A stretch of 64,000 nt of DNA from the IMG/VR virus record IMGVR_UViG_3300047564_001181, positions 31,187 to 95,186 of that record; one strand, 5' to 3'. This document shows positions 40,833 through 50,627 of this stretch, piece by piece. The DNA is from a virus. A program made the translations under genes and the position numbers. Numbering within the stretch: position 1 is the stretch's first letter; each line of letters begins with the position of its first letter. The notes below the pieces were generated by a model, which had not been told where the DNA came from, ran no database searches, and was given only the letters and a program-made list of their open reading frames with translations.

Positions 40833-41578
40833 TAGACCTCCACCAAGTTAATTGATACATTCCAAAGGTCATTATATTGACCTCTTTTTACAATGTCGTA
40901 GCTAAAGTCATCAAACATAACATTATAAACCTCTACTTGTGAGGATGCGGAAGCTGTATTGTCTCCTCCATCATATACTAAAATCATCCAGAAGTCGCCA
41001 GTGTATGTTTCATACCAATCTTTAATATCTTGACCAGCACCGTAAGCGTCTGAAGTAATACTTGTTCCTCCAGGAGATACTAAAGCTCTTGAAGGTAAAT
41101 CACTCCAGCTAGTGCTAAATGTATTTTTATCTGTAACATAGTATGAACGCATGCGACCATTTAACATACGCTGTTTGTATTCAATTCTATTTGGAGATAC
41201 TGCAACTGGTTCTCTGCCGTCATCTGTTAGGTATAGGTAGTTTGTTCCAAGTTCCCATTTTGTCATATTCGTTGCAGTGGCAGCACCAGATGTTCCACTA
41301 TTTGCACTTGCAATTTTGAATGTATGGGGGCTAGTTGTAGTAACATCCGTAATAAGTTGTGGTACTGAAAAACCAAAGTTTCCAATTGTTGCACCAGCAA
41401 TTGTCACATAATCTCCAACACTAAAACCATGGGCAGAGGAAGTTGTATATTGAATCTTTGTGTTAGTATCTGTTTTTGAAATACTGGTTACTGAAGCGGT
41501 AAGTCGGATAGGCTCATTTTGAGTCAGAATAACCATTGAAGGTCTTAGATACTTTTTATTTAGTGCAGCGTATGCCAT
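40832..41578 (-). CDS. distal tail-like protein
   Basis: A 248-residue protein following the tape measure gene (3 bp gap), where the distal tail (Dit) protein is usual. A HGFSVGDYVTIAGATIGNFG segment (about 54-73) is an insertion seen in many phage tail proteins. The C-terminus (FDDFSYDIVKRGQYNDLWNV) fits a Dit-like end. The call rests mostly on gene order. Confidence 0.6.
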   Translation of the reverse strand: MAYAALNKKYLRPSMVILTQNEPIRLTASVTSISKTDTNTKIQYTTSSAHGFSVGDYVTIAGATIGNFGFSVPQLITDVTTTSPHTFKIASANSGTSGAATATNMTKWELGTNYLYLTDDGREPVAVSPNRIEYKQRMLNGRMRSYYVTDKNTFSTSWSDLPSRALVSPGGTSITSDAYGAGQDIKDWYETYTGDFWMILVYDGGDNTASASSQVEVYNVMFDDFSYDIVKRGQYNDLWNVSINLVEV

Positions 41579-41580
41579 AA

Positions 41581-44500
41581 TTAACTCCTAAACCTATTTT
41601 CCATAGAGCGTTGTACTCTTCTAAATTCTTTAACAACAAGATTTGCTGCTTGTTGTGGGTCATTGGAAGTAACAGAGATATTAACAGGCATATTAAGATT
41701 GTTGTTCTTAACCTTTGTTGTAGAAGTCATTACAGATGTTACTCTAGCACTATTTGACTCAGGCATGCTGTATTCTGGAACCTTTCCGCCCATTTGCATA
41801 CCAATTCTTCCGCCAACCATTCCTCCCATATTATACCCTACTCTTCCTCCAGAGTTCATTGCCTGAAGTGTTGAAAGGTTTGCAGCGGTTGCTTTTTTAT
41901 TTACAACAAACTCTCCTGGGGTAAGCATGGCTGGAACAGTATCTGTATTTCCAACCCCTGGAACAATTGAGCCTTTATTAAATCTCATCACCATTCCACC
42001 TTTATTGAGGAACTGCATAGAGCTTAAGGGAATTCCATTCCAACTATCTCCAGTAATTCCACTTGCAACCATCTTGCCATTGCTATTGTAAATACTATAA
42101 GTAGATGAGGTTGGATTAAACTGTTTCTTAAACTTAGAAGTTTGTTGACCTGTAACCTGACCATTTTGTGCTTGATACTGCTTAACGCTTCCAATGCCAC
42201 TTACTGTAATAGTGGTTGTACCAAATCCTGGAGGAAGTATACCTTGAGCATTTGAGCCAGCACCAGAGGTTGCTGTAAATCCACCAATAACAGCAGCGTA
42301 TAGTTTTTGAGCTGCAGCTTGGTCTAGTCCGTATGCGTCAGCAAGTGCTGTTGCTGCATTTTTAATTGCTGTGTCAAACCCTTCTACCAGTCCTTTTGAT
42401 GAAGCATTAACAGACTCTTTAACCTTTGGAGGTACAATTTCTGCAACCTCAATTGCTGCGTCTTCAAGTTTTTGAAGGTCGGTAGCAGTTACTTCTCCAA
42501 CCTCCATATCAATGATTTCTTGAGATTTATCAATTAGACCCTGTAGCCCACGCAAAGACTTATTACGACCAATATTAATCTTTTCAATCTTTTTATCAAT
42601 GTTGTCCATCTGTGCGTCAGCGGCTTCACCTGCGGCATTTGCAGCTTTTTGATTTGCCTTAAGTTGAGCATCAATGCCCTTGATTGCGTTATCTCTAGTA
42701 TCTTCAATTTGGTTAATAGCTTCTTCTCTACCAAACTGTTGAGCATCTGAAGCTTGTTGAATTTGAGATTGAACAAATCCAAAAAGGTCTCCCTTAGCAA
42801 GAGATGAAAGTCCGTCTATAGATGTTTGTCTTTGGTTGTTATAAAATTCTTCTGCCTTGTATTCTTTTTCAAGAAGTTTAATGTACTCGTCTGTATTGTC
42901 ATTAATAAGGTCTGCTCTATCTTGAAGAGCCTCAGCTTCTGCATCCAGTTGTTTCATTCTGGATTCGTGTGCATCTGCTAAAGCACCCTTTTCTTTTTCA
43001 AGAGCAGCAATTCTTCCATTTGCAATGTCATTTACTTTTTCCATTGCATCTTCTTGTGTCTTAATATAATCTCTTAATTGATTATCTAAGTCAATTTTTG
43101 CCTGACGAGATGCCTCATTAAAGTTAACTTTTGCTTCAAGCTCAATAGGTGGTAGATTTAAATCTTTAGGGTCGATTCCAGCTGCGAGTGCTCTCATAAA
43201 TAGTTGAGCAGATTCTCTACCAGATTCTGTTGCTAGGTTTAGATTTGCAAATGCATCGGCAGCAGCTGACTCTGGACCATATCCCATATTTCCAAGAGAT
43301 TGCTCAATGCCCATTCTAAGTGATTGTGGGTCAAGATTCTGACTATTAATTAGTTGTGCTGTTTGAACTCCAAACTCAATTGGATTATCAGCAGATTGTC
43401 TTAGTAAGTTTTCGTATGCACCAACGAAGGCAGTTGCTTTCTCTTCAGCAGTTCCAAGATTTTTAATTGTTGCCTGAACAGATGTAACAAGAACTCCCAT
43501 AGCATCTTCTGCGTTTTTAATTCCTTTTAATGTAGTATTCCATGCTGAGTTAAATGCTTCAGTTGCCATAGATTGTCTAGCAATTTCTGCAGTAATTTCT
43601 TTTGCTTGTGTTGTATCAAAACCTTGTGTTAGGAGCGATGTGTATACTTCAGTTAAAGTATTTGCCTTTTCCTGTTCAGTTCCCAGACCCTTAATTCTTT
43701 CAATTGCATCACCATAATCTTGTGTAACTGCAGCGGCATAATCTTTTTCAATCTGACCACGACCAACAATTGCAGCAGCCATACCCATAGAACGAGTTTG
43801 CTTTTCATTTTCTTTAAGGGCAGCACCTGTCTTTTTAAGTTCGATGTTGTATACCTTAGCCATTTCAGTGGCTTCTCCGTACACATCTCTAATCTGATTT
43901 ACCCACTGCTCAACCTTCATGTCACGGATAAAGTTTCCAATTTCATAGATAGTTGCTAGTGTTCCTACAACTGGAATTGCTTTAAGACCAACTCTTGCAA
44001 TTCCCTTTAAGATTCCTCCACCAAGCATTTTTTGTGCGAGTGCTCCACCAGCTCCACCGCCACCCTTTAGCATAGCTTGTTTTTGCATTTGTCTTTGTAT
44101 TGCATCCTGACCCATGCCTTTTGCCATCATTGCTTTTTGAGCTTTTTGAGCTGCAGAAATACCTCTTCCAGCTTTCAAACCGCCCATTAAGTTTAGACCA
44201 CCAGCACCAACACCTTGCTTAAGCCCAACTAAATTTAATCCCAACATTAATGCTGACATTGGGTCTAGACCAGTTGTCATTATGCCTTCAATAATTGATG
44301 GTAATGTAGCTGCTGATATAGCTCCAAAACCAATCATCATGGCTTTACTTCCAGTAAGTCCTGCAAAAAGTTTTGCTAATCCTCCAACTGCAAATTTTCC
44401 ATATCCCTGTGTATTTCCCATTCCACCATTAATTTGTGCAAGTAGTCCAAGATTATTCTTTGTAGCATCTTTATTGATAACAAATTCGCCTGGTTCTAGT

Positions 44501-47500
44501 AAGGCTGGAACCTTGTCTCCACCTCCAAATCCAGGAAGTTTTCCGCCATTAGCATATTTAAGAACTGGTCCACCCATATTAAATTTTTGTGCTCCAATAA
44601 GTTCACCCTCAAGTACGCTAAATCCATTAGGGTCTGTAGACTTTCCAGTCACTCTAATTCTTGAGTTTGTCAGCAAGTGCTCTGCTTCTGACATTACACC
44701 CATGCCTTCAATAAATCTCTTATCTCCAGCAATATCTGTGAGAGGCAAGGTCATTGTTCCTCTAGGAGTTTTAATGCTAATAATTAAAGGTTCTCTATTT
44801 TGAAGGAATCTAGATTTTGCTCTTTCCGCTTGATTTCTTTCAATACTATAATCCATAGAGCCTCTAGCATTTCTAATTTTTCTATCAAATTCGTCTAGGG
44901 CTTCCTTACGCTTTTTAACTTCATATGGGAATGGTTCTAATTGTTTGCCAAATAAAGTTCCTTCTTGAGATGGGAATAGTGCATCTTCTAGTTCTTGTCT
45001 TTGTCTCTGTAAGTCTGCTAATTGTCTTCTTGAACTTAGATACTGTCTAGCATGGAAAACCCGATTGCTTCGCATAATTAATTGCTCTTCGGCTGGTGTT
45101 GTTGCAACCCTAGTTCCCCAGTTTGCCGCACCGACATCTCCCATACCAAGTTCTTCCATTAAACCTTTTTGTCCGTATGTATATCGTCTTTCAGCACCTA
45201 TTCTATGCATGCTAGCAAAAGTTGTTGCTGTACCCTGACTTGCAGAGAAAGAAGATGTGCCAGGAACTTCAAAAATATCTCCAGGCTTTAATGCCTGTAA
45301 TTCTGCGGAGTCAATCGATGTTCCTCTAAATAGCTGGGTGTCGTGCATAGTCCCTGTTTGTTTCTTTCTAAGAGCATCTATATAGAGTTCTATATCACTT
45401 TTTGGAACTGTCTGTGTAGATAACTTGCCAATAGGGACTGAATCTGCATCTAACTTAATTTTCTTCATCCAGTCATTAATATTAAATCCTTTTTGCAAAA
45501 GTTCTGTTGCTTCTGGAAGGGCTTTTTGTTCTGACCTAGAAAGAATTTGCATAAGCCCACCAACTAAACCGCCGTTTTTCATTCCAGGAATTTTAGCTCT
45601 AATAATTGACCTTATTATTGGCAAAACTTTTTCGCTAAGTGAGAATAAATATTGTTTTTGACTACCTCTAGCAGCTGCATATTCTGCCCTAACAACTGTA
45701 TCTACACCCTTTTGAAGCGTACTTTGACCTACATATCTAATTTCATCTAATTGACCTAAGTCTCTAAGACCAACCCTACCTAAATTTCTCTTTCTTTCTT
45801 CAGTAAGCCAATCATCATATGATAGATTTGGATTTCTTCCCTGTGCCGCTGCAAACTTAGCTTGTCTTTCTTGTAATTTTTGAACTGCTACCGATGAACC
45901 ATATTTTTGTCTTAATTCATTTTCGCTATAAAATATATCTTCCAGTGCCTGAAGACCTTTGCCGTATATAAGTTTTCTTCCAGTTAGAGGCTCAACAATT
46001 TTAGCAATTAATGACTTTTGTTTTTGACCTAGTGGTCCTCTTTCAAGGACGCTGCCTATCTGAGTTGCACCTTTTCTAATATCTTCTGCCGCAGCTGAAA
46101 TTTCAGCCTGGTGTGCAGCACTAATTAGCTGACCATTTAAAAGGCTTTTAGGGTTGGTTCCGCTAACTCTTCCATCAATAATATCTTTTGTTTGTTCAAA
46201 AGTTACTAATGCTCCAGATAGTTGCCCAATATTTTTTCTATTATTTGTTAATGCGTTTAATAAATTATCATCTGTTCTAGAAAGCAAACTTTCAGAGATG
46301 TCTTGAAAAAGGGATTGTAGTTCTTTATTTACAACCAATGGTCTGGTGTCACGAATAATTCGTCTTATTGAATTTGCATCATATGATTTCCCTGTACTCC
46401 TATTTAATTCATCTGCAATAGTTCTAAATGTATCGTCTGATGATGCACCTAAGCTTTCAACTAGCTGATTTAGTCCACCACCTTCAGCAGATGTGATTAA
46501 TGCGTAGTCATTTAAGAAAGCCATTCCTGGAAGGTGTGCATCGGCTGTAAATCCTGAAGCTGTAAGTTGCCTTTGATATCCAGCCTGTGTTGGAGTTGGT
46601 GATGATGGAAGCTGTGCTGAAAAATCTAAAGCATTTTTACCAGCCATAAAGTGTGCTCTGTGAACACCAACTCCATGTCTTACTTCACCATCTGATAATC
46701 CTAATTTGTATCTATCACTTACTGATTGTGTTTTTGCACTATCTGGATAAACATGGCTAAGGGCTGTAATTTCATCTTGATTAAGAAGACCTCTTCTTGA
46801 TAAATCTGCAAATACCTGTTCATATGATTTTGGAGCAGAGCTAACTTTTGCCTTTAGACCTTTCTTTGCGTATTCTTCTTGGAACACTCTTCTTTCTTCT
46901 TCGGTTCCAGTTAATCTTTCTGTTAAGCCATTTGAATATTGACCATATGTTCCATCATTAATAGAGCGAAGAATTGGAGCAAATCTTCTAGATGATTCTT
47001 TATTAATAACAAACTCTCCCTTTTCAAGAAGGGCTGGAACCTTGTCTCCTCCACCATAACCATTAATTTTTCCTCCAGTATCTACTCCGTTTTCGGCATA
47101 GATTACTCCGCCGTCTTTTCTTCTAATAGGTCTTGGACCTCTAGAAGAAGGCATAACTGCTCCTGGTGGAGCAACTGTAGCGGCATTTCTTAAGTTTGCA
47201 ATATAGGTTGAAAGTGATTTATTTAGAAGGTCAACAGATGTCTTTTGTCTATTGTACGCACCTGTTAATTGGTCTGCAGCTATTTTTGCTGCTAATTCTT
47301 CGTCAGTAAGAATTTGTAATTGTTGTACTGGACTTCCAGTAATTCTCTTAAAGAGATTGATAATACTCATGCCGAACTTCATTGCGTTACCAATCAAGTT
47401 ACCAAAAATACCAGCAAGCATAAGAATTGGACCAGATACTGCTGCTACTCCAGCTAGAATCTTAGCAAAGTTTTTAATTGGTGTAGGTAAGTTATTAAAT

Positions 47501-49086
47501 CCATCTACAACCTTTTGTAGAATGTCAAGAGCCTTCTGCATAATTGGTAGCAATGTTTCAGCTAGGTCAGCACCGACACGAATTAATTGTTCTTGTAATT
47601 GTTGTTGTGCTGCTGCAAGTCTTGTTGATGGTGCTCGCTCTTGAGCTTTTAATTCCGAATAAGCTTTCTTTGCAAGTTCATCTGCAGATGCATTCATAAG
47701 TTTTACCATGCCAATTGTCTGAGAGCCTTGCTGATTTAAGTTATCGAATAATGCAGAAATACGAGCAAACTGATACTTACCAAAGATTTGTTCAATAATT
47801 TTTGCTTTACCAAAATCATCTAGTCCTCGTAACTGGTCTTGGAAATCTAGAAGCATAGGCATAAGCTGACCTCTGTTTCGGTCAACTACTCCCTGTAGGT
47901 CAATGCCGAACTGTCTTGCCACCTCAATTGCTTGTTTTGTTGGAGATATAAGAGATGCCATACCAGACTTGATTGCGTTAGCACCTTCACCTGCTGCAAT
48001 ACCACCCTCACGCATTGCCGTCATAAGAATTGAAAGGTCTTTAATGTCACCACCTAGTGCCTGAATAACAGGACCAGTTTTAGGAATTGCTTCTACTAAA
48101 TCTTGTAGCGATGCAGATGTTTGGTTTTCAACTGCGTTTAAAAAGTCGATTGACTGAGCAAGTTCTCTTGAGCTTTGATTGAATGCTGTCTGAATAGATA
48201 GAGTTGCTTTCATAGCCTCTTGTCTATCAACTTCACCGAGAACCATCATACGAGTTGTTTGTGTGACGGCTGATGCAAGTTTTTGACCTTCTAGACCAGT
48301 TGCTGCTAAGTCTGCAGCAAGTGCCATAGTTTCTGAAGATGCAATACCATATTGCTTTGCAAACTCTGAGCCAAGAGTTCTAATTTGACCAATCATTTCA
48401 TCTGTGGCATTACCAACAGTTCCAGTTAGGTCAGAGCCGTATACTTTACGGAATCTTGTAATCTGTCTATCTACTTCAGAGAATGCTTTTAATGCCTGTG
48501 TAGAGAAAATAGCCATTGGAACGGTAAGACCAACAGTTAGCTGACGACCAGCCCATTGAGTATTTTTACCCCAGTTTACAAGTTCTGTTGCTCCACGATT
48601 TACAAGGTGGTTAAAAACCTCATATTGTTTATTTAATACTGCAATATTATTTGCAGCATTTCTCATATCTAATGCGTCTGGAGTAAGAAGAATACCTTTT
48701 CTTCTTCCTCCAACATCACCCATGCCAACTACGGCAGACTGTGCTCTTCTAACTTCTCTTTCAGCCAAGATTCTAGCTTTTGAATCTTTTCTATATGCTA
48801 CTGCTGCTTCTCTAAAGTACTCACGCATTGTGAGTTTGTTTTTCATTAACTGCTGACCGAAGCCTTCGGTTGCACCCGTTAGGTCAACAATTTGTGCTTT
48901 AAAACCAGCAAAGCCAGCTTGGGACGCAAATGTTGAGGCTGCGTCCATCTTAATGCTGGCTGCTGTTTTATTTAATTGTGCAAATGCTGAGTTTGCAGCA
49001 GTTGCTTCACGAACAAGGTTTTTAATGTCCTTTGTTACTTTGCTAAAATCACTGTCGTACCTAAATGTGGACCTGATATCAGCCAT
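41581..49086 (-). CDS. tape measure protein with embedded ADP-ribosyltransferase-like domain
   Basis: A 2501-residue protein. The N-terminal 600 residues are TP901-type tape measure (helical, hydrophobic patch near 540-580). The motif GGGDKVPALL..GEFVINK occurs near 677 and 1520, and a variant (TDTVPAMLTPGEFVVNK) near 2375. Between the first two copies lies an unusual 840-residue region ending in an ART-like fold: LFRGTS (R about 1251), TSSFSAS (about 1278-1284), A..FA, and SEAEHLL with E-x-E near 1465-1467. A long coiled coil lies near 1985-2180. It sets tail length and enters the cell with the DNA, so the inserted domain could act in the host. Confidence 0.95.
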   Translation of the reverse strand: MADIRSTFRYDSDFSKVTKDIKNLVREATAANSAFAQLNKTAASIKMDAASTFASQAGFAGFKAQIVDLTGATEGFGQQLMKNKLTMREYFREAAVAYRKDSKARILAEREVRRAQSAVVGMGDVGGRRKGILLTPDALDMRNAANNIAVLNKQYEVFNHLVNRGATELVNWGKNTQWAGRQLTVGLTVPMAIFSTQALKAFSEVDRQITRFRKVYGSDLTGTVGNATDEMIGQIRTLGSEFAKQYGIASSETMALAADLAATGLEGQKLASAVTQTTRMMVLGEVDRQEAMKATLSIQTAFNQSSRELAQSIDFLNAVENQTSASLQDLVEAIPKTGPVIQALGGDIKDLSILMTAMREGGIAAGEGANAIKSGMASLISPTKQAIEVARQFGIDLQGVVDRNRGQLMPMLLDFQDQLRGLDDFGKAKIIEQIFGKYQFARISALFDNLNQQGSQTIGMVKLMNASADELAKKAYSELKAQERAPSTRLAAAQQQLQEQLIRVGADLAETLLPIMQKALDILQKVVDGFNNLPTPIKNFAKILAGVAAVSGPILMLAGIFGNLIGNAMKFGMSIINLFKRITGSPVQQLQILTDEELAAKIAADQLTGAYNRQKTSVDLLNKSLSTYIANLRNAATVAPPGAVMPSSRGPRPIRRKDGGVIYAENGVDTGGKINGYGGGDKVPALLEKGEFVINKESSRRFAPILRSINDGTYGQYSNGLTERLTGTEEERRVFQEEYAKKGLKAKVSSAPKSYEQVFADLSRRGLLNQDEITALSHVYPDSAKTQSVSDRYKLGLSDGEVRHGVGVHRAHFMAGKNALDFSAQLPSSPTPTQAGYQRQLTASGFTADAHLPGMAFLNDYALITSAEGGGLNQLVESLGASSDDTFRTIADELNRSTGKSYDANSIRRIIRDTRPLVVNKELQSLFQDISESLLSRTDDNLLNALTNNRKNIGQLSGALVTFEQTKDIIDGRVSGTNPKSLLNGQLISAAHQAEISAAAEDIRKGATQIGSVLERGPLGQKQKSLIAKIVEPLTGRKLIYGKGLQALEDIFYSENELRQKYGSSVAVQKLQERQAKFAAAQGRNPNLSYDDWLTEERKRNLGRVGLRDLGQLDEIRYVGQSTLQKGVDTVVRAEYAAARGSQKQYLFSLSEKVLPIIRSIIRAKIPGMKNGGLVGGLMQILSRSEQKALPEATELLQKGFNINDWMKKIKLDADSVPIGKLSTQTVPKSDIELYIDALRKKQTGTMHDTQLFRGTSIDSAELQALKPGDIFEVPGTSSFSASQGTATTFASMHRIGAERRYTYGQKGLMEELGMGDVGAANWGTRVATTPAEEQLIMRSNRVFHARQYLSSRRQLADLQRQRQELEDALFPSQEGTLFGKQLEPFPYEVKKRKEALDEFDRKIRNARGSMDYSIERNQAERAKSRFLQNREPLIISIKTPRGTMTLPLTDIAGDKRFIEGMGVMSEAEHLLTNSRIRVTGKSTDPNGFSVLEGELIGAQKFNMGGPVLKYANGGKLPGFGGGDKVPALLEPGEFVINKDATKNNLGLLAQINGGMGNTQGYGKFAVGGLAKLFAGLTGSKAMMIGFGAISAATLPSIIEGIMTTGLDPMSALMLGLNLVGLKQGVGAGGLNLMGGLKAGRGISAAQKAQKAMMAKGMGQDAIQRQMQKQAMLKGGGGAGGALAQKMLGGGILKGIARVGLKAIPVVGTLATIYEIGNFIRDMKVEQWVNQIRDVYGEATEMAKVYNIELKKTGAALKENEKQTRSMGMAAAIVGRGQIEKDYAAAVTQDYGDAIERIKGLGTEQEKANTLTEVYTSLLTQGFDTTQAKEITAEIARQSMATEAFNSAWNTTLKGIKNAEDAMGVLVTSVQATIKNLGTAEEKATAFVGAYENLLRQSADNPIEFGVQTAQLINSQNLDPQSLRMGIEQSLGNMGYGPESAAADAFANLNLATESGRESAQLFMRALAAGIDPKDLNLPPIELEAKVNFNEASRQAKIDLDNQLRDYIKTQEDAMEKVNDIANGRIAALEKEKGALADAHESRMKQLDAEAEALQDRADLINDNTDEYIKLLEKEYKAEEFYNNQRQTSIDGLSSLAKGDLFGFVQSQIQQASDAQQFGREEAINQIEDTRDNAIKGIDAQLKANQKAANAAGEAADAQMDNIDKKIEKINIGRNKSLRGLQGLIDKSQEIIDMEVGEVTATDLQKLEDAAIEVAEIVPPKVKESVNASSKGLVEGFDTAIKNAATALADAYGLDQAAAQKLYAAVIGGFTATSGAGSNAQGILPPGFGTTTITVSGIGSVKQYQAQNGQVTGQQTSKFKKQFNPTSSTYSIYNSNGKMVASGITGDSWNGIPLSSMQFLNKGGMVMRFNKGSIVPGVGNTDTVPAMLTPGEFVVNKKATAANLSTLQAMNSGGRVGYNMGGMVGGRIGMQMGGKVPEYSMPESNSARVTSVMTSTTKVKNNNLNMPVNISVTSNDPQQAANLVVKEFRRVQRSMENRFRS

Positions 49087-49747
49087 TATGCACCAATAAG
49101 ACTATAGCCAGTTCCATCTATTTTGTCAAATCCAAACAGTGCAGCATTAGCAGCCTCCTGGTTTCCAGTGGCTTTTGCAATCGCTCTTGATTTAACTTCT
49201 TCAAATGTCACGGCTTTGTCTTGTTCTCCTTTATCATCTTTGTCGATGTCTACCCCTTGTAGAGCAGCCATAAACTTTTGTTGCCTATGCTCTTTCTTAT
49301 GAATAGCACTTAGCGTTGCCATAAGTTCTTGCATTGACAAACTTTCTTCCAGTTGTTCGTAGTCCTTCCAGTGTCCTAAAAGGAATACTTCGGATTCGTA
49401 GGTGGCTAGGTCTAGCTCAGACCAGCTTGTTCCAGAGCCACCTGAAGTTGGTTTGGGTCATTCAGCTTAATATCCGCCCCCACCTCCAGAATCTTGTACA
49501 TGGTCTGAAGGTCTACAGAGTCTTCAAGAGTCTCTCTATCTTCAGAAAGTTTCGGTGCATACTGCTTCATAGCAATCTGCGTACATTCGACAAGAATCTC
49601 AAGGAATTCATCCTCATTAGAGATATCTTGAGTTTTTGACCAAGCTTTCATAACTTCTCTTAAGTTTTTAATGCTTAGTGGTTTTACTTCAATTGATGTG
49701 CCATCGAGCAGTTCTAGCTCAACGGACTCGTAGATTTTTGTTGCCAA
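49086..49747 (-). CDS. tail assembly chaperone, frameshifted long form (gpGT-like)
   Basis: A join of two frames: the short chaperone frame from 49747 to the slippery site (49451-49457), then the -1 frame to 49086. After the slip the product continues ...PTSGGSGTSWSELDLATYES, VFLLGHWKDYEQLEESLS, and on to MQELMATLSAIHKK. A separate start at 49340 exists in this frame but leaves the 49341-49450 coding segment unexplained. This G/GT arrangement before a tape measure gene is the known lambda and siphovirus pattern. Confidence 0.85.
49412..49747 (-). CDS. tail assembly chaperone, short form (gpG-like)
   Basis: A 111-residue acidic helical protein starting with TTG behind AGGAGGAATT. It reads VELELLDGTSIEVKPLSIKN early and NDPNQLQVALEQAGLS at the end, a usual form of the first chaperone. 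It is made when ribosomes do not slip at CCCAAAC. It coats the tape measure protein during tail assembly. It follows the major tail protein and its terminator. Confidence 0.9.
   Translation of the reverse strand: MATKIYESVELELLDGTSIEVKPLSIKNLREVMKAWSKTQDISNEDEFLEILVECTQIAMKQYAPKLSEDRETLEDSVDLQTMYKILEVGADIKLNDPNQLQVALEQAGLS
49451..49457 (-). promoter_or_regulatory. -1 ribosomal frameshift site CCCAAAC
   Basis: On the minus strand the heptamer C-CCA-AAC lies in the zero frame of the short chaperone (codons GAC CCA AAC), the X-XXY-YYZ form needed for tandem -1 slippage. In the -1 frame a TGA lies just upstream of it and no stop follows before 49086, so slippage must occur in this small window. 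Confidence 0.88.
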
Positions 49748-49797
49748 AATTCCTCCTGTGTTATGTCTTAATTATAGCGTATTTTGTATATAAATGA

Positions 49798-49823
49798 GCA
49801 TAGCGGGCTGTTGCCCGCTATGC
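49798..49823 (-). terminator. hairpin terminator after the major tail protein gene
   Basis: An 11-bp perfect stem (GCATAGCGGGC with GCCCGCTATGC) and a 4-base loop, 23 bp after the major tail protein stop. The T-run on the minus side is weak (TCATTTATA). It may lower transcription into the chaperone and tape measure genes, a common device to set major tail protein excess. Confidence 0.75.
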
Positions 49824-49845
49824 CTATTAAGTTTTTATAGATTGA

Positions 49846-50553
49846 TTAAGCAGTGTAAACTCTGTCGATAATCTTTCCGTAGATTGCGTTACCATCGGTA
49901 GCTGTCTTAGAGCTTGATGGAAGAAGTCGGAAGCTAACTGGGAATACAGTAGCAGAATCTCTCTTAATACCAACACCTACAGTGTCCATTGAAAGAGCAC
50001 GGTAGCCGATGTAAAGACGCTCTGCTGCCTTTCCTGTTTCAGCAACTGTTAGTTGCTCTGGAGCTGGACCTGCAACAAGAATTGAACGCTCAATTGGAGT
50101 GTACCCTAGAGCACCACCGTTAATATTGAGTTCTTGAATTCTGTTACCGCTTGAAGCTGGTGTAGCAGCCTCCAAGTCAGTTGTTTTACCACCAATTGCG
50201 ATAAGCAGGTTTTCAAGTGTACCTTCAGTGAATGATGTGTTCAACATAACTCTCTGACCTTGCTTGAAAATACGAGCCACATCCAAAAGTTGGTCAACCT
50301 GTACTTCACCATATTCTGGTTCGAATGAAAGGTCTACACCTTCGGATGTGTATCCAACTGACTCCCAGTTGTCTCCGTTAACATAAGTACCAATTGTTGC
50401 TGAACCTTTATCTCCTGCTGAAGCAAGAGCTGTTGAAGCACCTGCCTGACCAGAAGTAGCGAAAATTGTATCTTCGTCTTTTTCAACATTGGTGGTAGCA
50501 CCTAGATATACAGCACCAGCACCAACGATAATATTTTTTGCATTATAAGCCAT
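49846..50553 (-). CDS. major tail protein
   Basis: A 235-residue beta-rich protein before the chaperone pair. Its MAYNAKNIIVGAGAVYLG start and GYTSEGVDLSFEPEYGEVQV at about 67-86 match a standard actinophage tail-tube subunit. It has the strongest ribosome site seen here (AAGGAGGTG) and a downstream hairpin terminator. Both fit a product needed in many copies. Confidence 0.93.
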   Translation of the reverse strand: MAYNAKNIIVGAGAVYLGATTNVEKDEDTIFATSGQAGASTALASAGDKGSATIGTYVNGDNWESVGYTSEGVDLSFEPEYGEVQVDQLLDVARIFKQGQRVMLNTSFTEGTLENLLIAIGGKTTDLEAATPASSGNRIQELNINGGALGYTPIERSILVAGPAPEQLTVAETGKAAERLYIGYRALSMDTVGVGIKRDSATVFPVSFRLLPSSSKTATDGNAIYGKIIDRVYTA

Positions 50554-50627
50554 TTTGTTTTTTGCACCTCCTTCGTGCGTGAAATGTAAAGCGTTTCCTC
50601 ATCATAATGGTATCACGGATAGTCTTA

